Shown: positions 22,601-32,400 of the stretch, piece after piece
Layout: the number at the start of each line of letters is the position of its first letter
Numbering within the stretch: position 1 is the stretch's first letter
From: Strix aluco
Taxonomy: Eukaryota > Chordata > Aves > Strigiformes > Strigidae
Assembly: GCF_031877795.1 (NCBI RefSeq)
Contig: NC_133933.1
Location: forward strand, 64,430,984-64,494,983
Direction: 5' to 3'
Length of the DNA: 64,000 bases
Notes under the pieces: model-generated
What the model saw: the letters and a program-made list of their open reading frames with translations, nothing else
Database searches by the model: none
Told to the model about the DNA's origin: nothing
Program-made: the position numbers and the translations under genes

Positions 22601-25600
22601 TCGTTCAGGACTTCCTGCAACCGAGCATTGTCTGTGTTAATATACCCTTCCAGCTCCACATTATCCAAGGCTCCAATTTCATCTTCATCAAATTGTTCAA
22701 AAAACTAAAATAAAGGAGTATCTGTAATTAGATCACATTTGTTGTGCAACTTCTTGATAGCTTAAAGAAGATTCATACATTTCTTTCTATTTGCCCCTTT
22801 TTTCCTCTCCCCTCTCATCTGTTGAACAACTGCCAAACACACCTGCAGTAGGATTTCCTCCTTACTGTCTTTCAGCACAAAGTTATTTTTTAATAATATG
22901 TAAATCAGCTTCTGGAAAATGTTTCTTATTCCGATGCATTATTTCAATTTGTACATTAAAAAGCCTGTCACTGCTCAGGACAAAAGTTATACCATATTTC
23001 CACTGCTCTGACACCATTTCATGAATGTATACTTGGCACAGTGGGGAGAAAGTGTGAAAGAAATGAGTCTTTACCAGGCACTTGTACACCATTTGCTGTG
23101 TTGAACTAAGCCTCTCAGACAAAAGTGTAACACCAACTATGAATGCTCATTACAGTGACAGAAGTAATTTTATTTAACTATATTAGCGTTAGGCCTTTTA
23201 AGAGCAATTAACACTATAACCTATTTAACACAAGCCTCTTAATGCACACAATATTAAATGTGGAATATGTGCAAAGAATAGCTGTTTGACGCCCTGACAA
23301 CTGAAGGCAGTAAGAATTTGCCCAGGCATACAGGACATCACCTTATGAGGTGCATCAGAAGAAAAAAGAAGCATTTAATAGCCTTATGTTTAACAGTTAC
23401 ATTCTTGAGCTGCCTCACCTTCTCAAATCTGTCATCCAACAGCGTTAACTGCTCATTCCTTCTCATTACTGAAGAGGTCATAGAATAGTCTGTGAAACGA
23501 CTCCTGGTTTCTTCTTGCATAAAAAGAAATTCTTTTGTCTGTCCATTAACCCCATCATCTGACAAAGGACCTTCTGAATCATAGTCTTTACCATTACTGC
23601 AACTATCATTTTCATCACTATCATCCTCCACATCTTCCCATTCATCTTCATCTTCAGCATCTGATCTCCTGAACAGAAGTATAAAACATTTTTAGAATAT
23701 GGACCTTTCCACAGCTCTGACCAGTGTTGGGTTATCTGAAACAATTTGGCAATAATAGATTTAAATCTCCAGAGGAAAGATAAAAAGCGATTATTTTCAA
23801 GCAAGTAAAAGAAAAACAAGTTTAGCAGTAATGTAATGGTATCGCCAAAGTCAGCATGATATTACTTTTGTCTGAAACCTAGAAACATTTCTGATAACTG
23901 TTGGATCACACATCTGTGCACTAAGAGTGAGGTTATGTTTACATTCAGCTATACATGTCAAAATAAAAAAAGAAAAACACTAGCTGCATTCTTGAATATT
24001 AAAACTTGCGAAATTTCTCATTGTTCATAAAATTATGAGAATGATACCAAAACCTAAATAAATAACATGCAGTGGGGTATCACGTGAAGCATTTGTAAAG
24101 GTTCTGGAAACACTCATTAGCCTTAATCAATATTGTTACTGACGTATTTTAAATGCGGTAGATGGCAGTGTTTTAAACAGTTCAAGAATCCTATTATTCC
24201 ATACATTGCACCTGTAAACAAATACATGTAAGCCATGAGCTCAAAGTAACAGATGAAGCCCACCTCATAGATAACACATGAAAATTTGATTTTGTAAGCT
24301 ACCACCCACATAATGCAAGATAATACTTTTTTCCTTTAACACACCTAAGTATTCAATTTGAAATCTGAAACCATTCTTGTTTCCTACAACAACACAAGAA
24401 ATAACAAATAGCATCATTCCTATTTACACGTGACAAACAGTTCTGCGAAGCGCTATCTACCCTTTCTGTGGTTCATTTGCTTGTAGAACAAAATCGTCTT
24501 CCAGGATATTTTCTGGATTGTCAAAGTCAAAATCATCATCAAGAGCTGCAACAATGTCAGGGTCAAAATCTAGTCGTGGTCCTAGAAAGTTAAAAAAAAC
24601 CCAAACTAAAATATGTATGTTTCTCTGACATTATGAAGCTACTTTACTGGATAAAAAGCAATCCAACTAGACTGTTAATTTGCACTAAGATTAAACCTCA
24701 GAACCACAAAATTCCTCAATAATATTTGTAGATTTGGTAGAGGGCAAGTCACCAGCCTCTTGTGAATTCTCCTTATTCAGAAAAGAACATTCCCCAGAGG
24801 TCTTAAGCTTCCATAAATGTATTTTACTTAGAATATTGTAGAAGAAAAAATATCCAAGCTAAAGTACTGTATGATCAACTGCCAACCCTAGCTCCCACCC
24901 CCTAAAATTCCCTACATTACAAAAGGTCAGAAAGTGTTTCTCTACTGCAATTAACAGCAGTGTCTTTAGCATCCTTCTGTCAGGAGAGAGAGAACTGCTA
25001 CGATTACTTCCTGTTATAAAATATTAAGATAGTTGTAAAGTGAATGTTCAGTGCAAATATGGATACGTAACAAAAGCATACTTACAGCCTGTAACACTGA
25101 AATACTACTAATGAAGGAAAGTAAACACCACTCAGTATTTGAAAAGAAGATAAATTTTGAGAGTGAGAATCCAGTTCCAAACTTGGATTCAAACAGATGG
25201 AGTAACAAATCAATAGTATTATCTACAGTTTTCCCCATTATTAGGTTGTATTTACTACACAATAGTAAGATATCATGGATTCTGCCCCTTCAAACAAAGC
25301 TAAAAAGCTATTATTAGTGAATCACAGAAATAGGTCTCAAATTGAAACACAGGTCTCCTAGATCACTCTTTGTGTCTGTTATTGAGCCTGTTCTAAACCA
25401 AAACTAATATGACACTGTAATCAAAGCCGCAATCACCACCTAGTACCTAGATGGCAACTCAACGTTACAGAAAGGTAAAAGATTTAATGATACCTGAAAC
25501 AGGAGCAGCTTTATTTAACAAGCCCACGTCCTCTTCAAACTCTGTGGCAAATACTGAGGAAGGCAACTTAATAGATGGAGCCTTAGGAAAAGAAACAAAA

Positions 25601-28600
25601 ACTCATCATCACAATATACCTGTTCTCAGGTTCTCATCTGAGCTCACATTAACAAAAACGTGCAGATAATCATGTGACCAAAAGAAACTCTGTGAGTGCT
25701 ACTTAAATATTAAGATAAGCACTGCTTTATTGGTGGCTAATTTTCAAAGTTATGCAATGAAAGCCAGGTAAAGTGTTGGCAGCATTAATTCTCATGTCAA
25801 TATTCTCTAGGTACAGAGACAGAATTTTTGCATCTCTGAAGCTTTCTACAGAATGGTTGTACAGCAGGCACAATGAAATTTATAATTTTTTTGTTTTGGA
25901 GAACACTAACACACATTTGAAATTACCCCTTTATTGAAAGGCTTATTAAAAGCTTACTAACATGCACATCTAAAATAACTTTAAATCTTATGTAGTATCA
26001 CCAAACTATACCTGAAAAGTATTTCTGACTAAGAACATTGGTTTCAACTAAAATTACAGTATTTGGTTAAACCAAACTTCCTCAATTAAAAGTGACTAAC
26101 TGGTAATTGCGTACCTCATTGCTTGAAATTACTTCTTGATTTTCTGTTCCAACATGATCTAGCATCATGAAATTCCACAACTTATGCCAGCAATTGAAAA
26201 GTTTGGTTTTATTCCCTCTGGGTTCCGTTACATTCCACTTTAAAAACATGGTGTACTGGTAATATAATCTGGTATATTCATAACTCTCAGAGCATTCAAA
26301 AGTTCTAAGAATCTTAAAAACAAATGCCAACCCCAGAAAAACATATGACTTGTTCAAACAAATACCTTTGTAATCCACCTCTGTCAAGAAAATCTTGTCT
26401 TGGGTACACAAAGTGTTTTAACACTGTGCTGGCAAAATACTGTTCATCAATAAACTTTGGCTGGTCAACTTTTGTTTTTACTTGTAGGAAAGTCTGACTG
26501 TGGGTCAAAAGGATCCTAAATAAATAAATATATATACAATATATAGATCACAGTCAAGATAACACTTGTTGAATATGGTTAATGTGTCTACAGATGCTAA
26601 ACTCCAAAGAACGGCATACGATTACTATTAGCAAAACCACTACTTACTGAAACTCGCTGAATTTCATCTTCTATGTGCCCCTCACTTGTGACAACAATTC
26701 TGCTTTGCTGTCCACGCACAGAAGGGACAAGCTCAGAGGGACCAGAGGCTTCTTTTAGATGCTGCAAATAGTCATAGTCATCATCAAAGAAGACTCCATA
26801 CTTCCGCTGCTCTTCTCTCCTTTGCTCCTCATGCCCCTTGGAATTGTAAAAAGAAATACATATAGTTACTTAAGTCCATTTAAAACTTATTAGTAAAAAG
26901 AAAAGACATCTATTAAGAATGCCTGAATTCTAAAGTCCTTTTAGTCCTCTCTCCACTCATTACCCCAGTGCACAGCCAATTAGAAAGTTGGGGCCATCTG
27001 GTTCAGTGTTAGGATGCTGTCTGAGCTGGACCTTAAACAACTTTTTCCATAAGCAGCATAACTAACAACTTTTCAGGGTGGGTCAGGCAGTTTTTGTGGT
27101 TTAATATGTTTATGACCGTAATGCCAGTTAGTCATCCTTCAACCCATCAAATTCCCTACATCTTCCCCTTTGTTTTAATAAGCTGGACCAAAAACTACCT
27201 TCTCTCAGGCTGTTCTCTGTTCTCTCTCTTCTACCCACTGTTCTCTCCTGTGGCATTTCTTATCTGAATGAACCTCAATATTAAAAGCAAGTATTTACTT
27301 TCTGTGTAGGCAGCAGAACTCTCTGGGGTGCAGTATCATCAGCAGCAAGTGGATCCCTCTGACTTCTGTGCACCAAGTGAAATGTTACCGCTTTCTTCTT
27401 GTCTATGAAGGGTTTCTTTTTCTTGTGAGGCTGAAAAAGGACATTTGGTTAATCATTAGTAAAAAATGAAATATTAAATGCACCTAAAAAGAATCTTTTG
27501 CTTGGAGCATTCTACTGTATTCCTTTTAAGGCAATGTCTTATATACTTAGAGACGAAGCAAAAAGGGACTAGTGGTGGCTTAACTCTTCTCACTACACGT
27601 ACAACAGCCACTGCACATGTTCTAATAGCATATGCAGCTGTATTCAGCTGCAAAATGGCAATACAACAGTACAATAAATATTTGATTATAGCATATACAC
27701 CTTAAGATATAATCCTAGAAAAGACATTTTAAATAACTATTTTCTAAACACTGGGTCAAATCCAAACAAACTTCATCCAAGAAACACAGGAAACTGACAT
27801 AAGGAAATTCATCTAGACACACCTAGCTTCTTGAAAATTGTTTAGACACCTGTTCCTATACCAGTAATTCCAAATCAACCACAAAAACTATCGACTGTAC
27901 CATTACACAGACATAGCTCTAACATCAAAAATGTATCTGCATTCTGGATCAACAAAAATCTGAAGTATTCTTAACTGGGTGAAAGTCTTTTCTGCAAGTT
28001 AGCATATCTGACGTCAGGAAATACTTTTGTTAAAATTTCCTGCTTTACTTATCTACCAAAATGTGTTAATAGCAGATATATGCAACTTGTGAACTATTCT
28101 ATGGATCTAACCTATCTTCTTTACCTGTTGGCTTTAAGTATACATGACACACTATGACATATCAAAGTTCAGCGCCTATCAACTGCCACCATATATTTTG
28201 ATATGTACTTTAAAACCTTACGCTTGGCGCAACCAGAAAAGGAAATACTTCAAGTTTTTGGAAGCAGGCAACCTGTTGCCCCTACAAACAAAGCTGCCGG
28301 TGACCGATGGTACCAGGGAAGTGCCTGTGACGCCGCAGGAAGCCGAGCAGGACAGCTGCCCCCCACCCCCGGTGCCTCAGGGCACACACCTCGGGGGTTC
28401 GCCTCAGCCGCGCCCGCCCGGGCGGCCCAGGCCGCCGCCGCCTCCCGCTCCCCGCCGCGGACCCGGGGCTGCCGGGGCAGATCCCACGGGCCGGGCCGGG
28501 CAGGGGAAAGCTCCTGGGGAGCCCGGCAAGCAAAGCAGTCAGTGTGGCGTTTCTCCCCTCCAAACCGCCCTACGGAAACGGCCCGGTTTCAACCCAAGCG

Positions 28601-28714
28601 CTGAGGGAGAGCGGACGGACACGACAGCGAGCCGCGCGCGGCCGCCCCATCCTCTGCCCCTCCTCCTCTGCCCCTCCTCCTCCTCCTCCTCCTCCTCCTC
28701 CTCCTCCTCACCAT
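19506..28714 (-). CDS. LTV1: LTV1, 40S ribosomal subunit assembly factor (complete, 11 exons)
   Basis: Splicing 11 minus-strand exons gives 1419 bases, 472 residues plus stop, with every junction GT/AG and in phase. The human protein is about 475 residues. Hallmarks in order: PHKKKKPFIDKKKAVTFHLV at the N-terminus; EEQRKYGVFFDDDYDYLQHL; IKLPSSVFATEFEEDVGLLN; the acidic DPDIVAALDDDFDFD stretch; TDYSMTSSVMRRNEQLTLLD; LQEVLNDYYKEKAK; EEPKEKWDCESIL followed by TYSNLYNHP; and a basic C-terminal helix region. From work on the family, LTV1 joins nuclear pre-40S particles near the head/beak and is released after CK1-family phosphorylation during late maturation; the acidic, serine-rich middle fits that. 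It is transcribed from a CpG island. The next gene upstream is PHACTR2, on the same strand. The gene appears intact. Confidence 0.97.
20230..20430 (-). CDS. LTV1: LTV1 exon 10 (residues 369-435)
   Basis: Phase 0 to 0, bounded by ATTTTAG and GTATGC. It encodes PKPIKISQKTGIPLHILPQR, then LTAKQIERMQMINGSDLPRA and a basic segment ending RKARKQAIKEERK. Confidence 0.95.
21186..21238 (-). CDS. LTV1: LTV1 exon 9 (residues 351-368)
   Basis: A 53-base exon, phase 1 to 0, bounded by ACCTAG and GTAAAA. It encodes STYSNLYNHPTLIKEPSK, too short to stand out as an open frame but highly conserved. Confidence 0.93.
21460..21599 (-). CDS. LTV1: LTV1 exon 8 (residues 304-350)
   Basis: Phase 2 to 1, bounded by TTCAAAG and GTAAGT. 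It encodes CVKLDALEPCED, a glutamate-rich linker, and EEPKEKWDCESIL. Confidence 0.95.
22577..22704 (-). CDS. LTV1: LTV1 exon 7 (residues 262-303)
   Basis: Phase 0 to 2, bounded by TTTTAG and GTATGT. It encodes FFEQFDEDEIGALDNVELEG followed by YINTDNARLQEVLNDYYKEK and AK. Confidence 0.95.
23419..23668 (-). CDS. LTV1: LTV1 exon 6 (residues 178-261)
   Basis: Phase 2 to 0, bounded by CTGTTCAG and GTGAGG. It holds an acidic tract (AEDEDEWEDVEDDSDENDS) and then TRSRFTDYSMTSSVMRRNEQ and LTLLDDRFEK. The serines here are plausible kinase sites by analogy with yeast Ltv1; that is inference. Confidence 0.95.
24461..24581 (-). CDS. LTV1: LTV1 exon 5 (residues 138-177)
   Basis: Phase 1 to 2, bounded by TTCTAG and GTAGAT. 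It encodes PRLDFDPDIVAALDDDFDFD and NPENILEDDFVLQANEPQK, the strongly acidic middle region. Confidence 0.95.
25494..25581 (-). CDS. LTV1: LTV1 exon 4 (residues 109-137)
   Basis: Runs from CCTAAG to GTATCA, phase 0 to 1. It encodes APS then IKLPSSVFATEFEEDVGLLN and KAAPVS, one of the best conserved LTV1 blocks. Confidence 0.95.
26366..26515 (-). other. Possible cassette (poison) exon inside LTV1 intron 3
   Basis: A 150-base block is flanked by a good acceptor (TATTTATTTAG) and a plausible donor (AAAG|GTATTT). Entered in phase 0 from exon 3 it reads DPFDPQSDFPTSKNKS then stop. Skipping it gives the conserved protein, so it is not part of the main transcript. It could be a stop-containing alternative exon or chance. 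Confidence 0.25.
26648..26836 (-). CDS. LTV1: LTV1 exon 3 (residues 46-108)
   Basis: Phase 0 to 0, bounded by TTCCAAG and GTAAGTA. It encodes EEQRKYGVFFDDDYDYLQHL and a less conserved serine-rich tail ending DEIQRVS. Confidence 0.93.
27299..27430 (-). CDS. LTV1: LTV1 exon 2 (residues 2-45)
   Basis: Runs from TTTTTCAG to GTAAAT, phase 0 to 0. It encodes PHKKKKPFIDKKKAVTFHLV and continues HRSQRDPLAADDTAPQRVLL then PTQK, nearly identical to the human N-terminus. Confidence 0.95.
28673..28709 (-). repeat. GGA/GAG trinucleotide repeat at the LTV1 intron 1 donor
   Basis: About twelve CCT units on the plus strand, GGA/GAG in gene orientation, begin inside the splice donor (ATG|GTGAGGAGGAGG). This is a purine-only tract in the first bases of intron 1. 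Confidence 0.9.
28712..28714 (-). CDS. LTV1: LTV1 coding exon 1: start codon only
   Basis: The first exon contributes just the ATG (context GCGCCATGG, a good Kozak site), followed immediately by the donor GTGAGG. Met then joins Pro-His of exon 2. This is the only start that gives the conserved MPHKKKK N-terminus. Confidence 0.9.
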
Positions 28715-28844
28715 GGCGCGAGGGCAGGTCGGGGAGCGCGCGCTGCTCGTCGGCGACAGGAGACGCTACGGCCGCTCCCGGCACCCCCCCCAGTCCTTCT
28801 CGCTCGCACGCGGGCCGGGCGTCAACACCACCCCGCCGCGGCCT

Positions 28845-28851
28845 CCATCTT
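28845..28851 (-). promoter_or_regulatory. YY1-type core motif upstream of the LTV1 start
   Basis: In gene orientation this reads CCAAGATGGAGGC, close to the YY1 core that often lies just after the start site of ribosome-related genes. It contains an upstream ATG (28848-28846) opening a nine-codon frame, stop included, that ends at 28822. This would be a short uORF if transcription begins upstream. Confidence 0.45.
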
Positions 28852-29499
28852 GGGATAAAACAGTGACCAACGGGGGGGAAGGCGATAGGCTACAAGTGCG
28901 GACAGGTCTTTTTTTACGCCAGTAACAAAAACTACGAGAGTTTTCTCAGACTGAAACAGTATTTTAATAAGAGAGGCTCCATGAACGCAAGCAGGGTACT
29001 TCTTCCACTTTCTAGAGGCATATTTTCCCACTTCTCCCCCCAACTGATGGAGAGTGGTTCCGCCCGCCAGCAGGCCTCAGCGGCAGACCGCTTTGCAGCG
29101 GGCCAAAGGGCAACGCGCCTGCGCAGCGGCCGGGCTGTCGCTCGCAGGACGGGGCGGAGCTCGCTGGCGGAGAGGCGTGGCCTAGGGCTCGGGCTCCGCC
29201 CCCTGCTGCCGCCGGAGCGGGGCCGGGGACGGGGCCTCCGCCCTCCCCTCAGCGGCGGCAGCGCCTCTGCGTCCGCCGTCGTGGTTACTCTGCTCGCCGG
29301 CCCTTGGCGGAGCCGCCTGGTGCCGCGGCGGCGCAGCGCGGCTCTCTGAGGCCGTCACTCCTGGCGGCAGCACGACACCCTGCCCCAGGCTCCGCACAGG
29401 CAGAAAATCGCCAGCGCGCCCTACAACGGCAAGGGTTACAGCTGCGCGCCTCGCCGGCCCGAGCGAGGGAGATGAGAGAAGGTTACGTGACAGACGTTA

Positions 29500-32400
29500 T
29501 CATTTCACTTACTGCACTAAGTGCTCAGGCGCTACAATAAAATACACTAAACTTTTACAAAGAACCTGTGTGGGACAGGAGGCACGGCACTACTCGCCTT
29601 CTGGCCCGGCAGGAAGACCCTGCACCACAGCGGTCTGACACACCCCCCCCTTTGCAGTCTGTGCACAAGCTCATATCCAGGCTCAATTTGAAGGCTCAGG
29701 TGTAAATATTTAAATATGTAAGTATTCATATTAACAGTGTTTCACCATATATGCGTTCTTACTTCTTGTGATATGACACTCTAGCTGTATAAATTATACC
29801 TTTGCCACGTAGCTTGCCTGTGCACAAACACACAGGCACACACGTACATGCTCCTTGCCAAGACAAAGAAAAGTATGCTTGGAATTTTAGGAATATGATG
29901 TAAAGCCGTTTTGTTACATTGCAAAAAGAAAGTGTAAACCAGAAGGGAGTAGTTTCTTCCATGCACATACAGACAATTAAAACAGTAACAAATATGAAAA
30001 GGTTGTTACTGAAAATTAAGAAAGAATTATCCACATATGATGTGTGTATATATACACAGCTAAATATTTATGTATATGTATACCTTAAAATATTAGCTTT
30101 ATCCATATTTGAGTGGATTTCATTGTTTTTTCAGTAGGTGTCACTAAAGATCCAAAAGAGCCCAGATTTTCACTCTTCTGGCTATTCTCTGAAGTCTTGC
30201 ATCTTTATCATCAAGTTTCATCACATCACTCTTATGGAAGTGCACAAACTAATCTGATCTGCTCCATCAGTTGAAATGACTCTTTCACTCAGAGGATTCA
30301 AATTATCCCTGCATATATCTGTACAAAAGCTATACCTTCCTTTCCTCTTACTTCCTAGAAGTACATGGTGAGTATCTCGTTGCTGTCAGTCATCTGAAAG
30401 CTGTCGTGTACACCTCCTGGTACGGGAAGATTAGCAACCCTTCCACTGCATGCCGTGAATGGGTTTTTCAGGACTGCACCTAACAGGAGCAGCTCCTTTC
30501 CCATGGTATGTCTATACTGCAAACCCAGTGACAGGTGGAATAGCTTTTCACAAAGTAACTAAGAACAGAATCACCCAACTATTAAAAATACAGTGCTAGG
30601 CATTTATCTGTGGGGTAATGAAGTAGATTAGATTACTCCTTACTGCTTCCAGGTTCCTGAGGTAGCTCTGGTATCCACAGAAGTGCAAAGTACTTGTCTG
30701 TAGACTTGGTAACAGGATTACACCTGACAGTAGCCTAAGCCTGGTGACCCCCTATCTAACTATGGCAGTACTGTCATTCCATACACCCGAAATCTGGTCC
30801 AGGAGCATCATGTCAGTCTGGAAGAGGGAAAAAATTAGCTTTTGCTCTCAGCTCTGTTGCTAGTCATGTGTTTCATATCTGTAAGTTAAATTTACCTGTT
30901 CAGTTTTTTGAGTCTCAGGGGTTTCTGTCTTGCTTTTAACTCACAGCCCCACCCTGTATTTCCTGTTTAGGTCCTTTGTGTTTAGGAGGAAGGATCTGTA
31001 TTATATGTTAACACTGTGACTAAACCAACAGTCTCCCTTATCACAGGAGGTTGATAATATATGTCAACAGTAATACATCTAGTGATTAGTTTTAAGATTG
31101 AGGGATCAGCAGAAATAAGCATCATATTGCCTCCTTTGTTGATATCTAAGGGTGAGCCATCTCCTTCCAACCAATTTACAATATATCAAAATTCAAAATT
31201 TAGTATCACATGTATGTGAAATGTGTATAAGCGAGTCAGATGGAGACTCCACTTAAGCTTCTAATTTCATCTAAGTCTTACAAGGCCATCCATCCCACTG
31301 TACTCTCTCATTGTGCTCTCTGCTGAGACATCTTGAAGTTTAAAATCAGCAAAGAGCAGCTACAGAGACAGAGGGGAAAAGCAGTCATGTCACAAACCAC
31401 CTTTTTTATGCTTACAGAAGAAGAATGGTCATTATTGGAATGGTCTCACTGTCAAGGCAGCCACTTGAAAAATAATATGCTGGAAGCACACATTTCCTTA
31501 ATATAAACAACAACTTGCTTTCCATGTGAGGAAATTTATGCTAATAATTTTTCTCTTAGTTCTTGCAAAGCAGAAGTTATTCCAAAGTAATTAAAAAGTG
31601 ACAGCTATTGTCAGTCAGTTTGTAATGTTAAAAGATTGGCAGACATACTGCAGACTAGGTTGTATCCTCAGCTGTGCAGTCCATGTGCAGTTTTGTCCAT
31701 GTGCAGTAGGTGTAATTCTGGTGCAAATGTGCTGTCAGTGAAACTGAAACTAGTGAAAGCCAGTTCTTGGTGATAAAAATAATTTGGGAAACTGAGAGCA
31801 TAAATTAGGTCTGTGAATCACTGAGCTACAACACTAACTTTGTATTTTCAAAATAACTATCGCCTCTCTGAACACCTCTGCATGAATACACCACGCACAA
31901 GAGAGCTACCAAAATTCAAAATTCCCAAATTCCTGAAACCTTCCTTCATCTTGTTTCCATGCAGAGGGACTTTTAATTCAGTCTCCAAAGCCTGCTTTTC
32001 AACAGGTAACAGCTCTCTGATATTAATTCCATTATAAATGCCCATGTACTTGCTAGAGATTCAAGAAGAAAATATTTTCTGTAAAGATTTTCTGAACAAT
32101 TTTATTGAGGTAATTTTCTTCATTTTATATTTTTATATATAGTCATTCATATATATATATAATTCAAAGAGCTAAACAGTTGTCTAAGGCACTTGGAACT
32201 GTGCACAGCAGAGTATCCTACAGTACTGTACAATTTAGGCAGCACACATTTTTTGGCTTGTTAAATAAAAACACCATAAAACAAGCCTAATATATGTACT
32301 GTATAAAAAAGATAATACATATTCTATTCTTCAGATGACAATATTGGAATATATTTGTGTGTGTGTGTGTGTGTGTGTATACTACAGTACATATAAAACC

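Larger units (their letters stand above)
28290..29490 (-). promoter_or_regulatory. CpG-island promoter of LTV1
   Basis: This is the only sharply GC- and CpG-rich stretch in the window, in two blocks (about 28290-28870 and 29050-29480) around a short AT-rich gap. It contains GC boxes near 29150-29235, an NRF1-like GCGCCTGCGC at 29115-29124, and a YY1-type AAGATGG on the minus strand (28851-28845). It has no obvious TATA box, typical of a housekeeping gene such as LTV1. The exact transcription start is not visible. Confidence 0.8.

Noticed and set aside
26314-26508. 64-codon minus-strand frame in LTV1 intron 3
   Set aside because: It overlaps the possible cassette exon but is in a frame that cannot be entered from exon 3, so it is not used as an LTV1 coding exon.
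28144-28866. 240-codon plus-strand open frame in the CpG island
   Set aside because: It is antisense to LTV1 exon 1 and its promoter, and its proline-, arginine- and serine-rich composition is simply what GC-rich sequence and the CCT repeat encode. No homology was recognised.
28981-29349. 122-codon plus-strand frame upstream of LTV1
   Set aside because: Low-complexity Arg/Gly/Pro-rich frame caused by high GC; no recognised domain.
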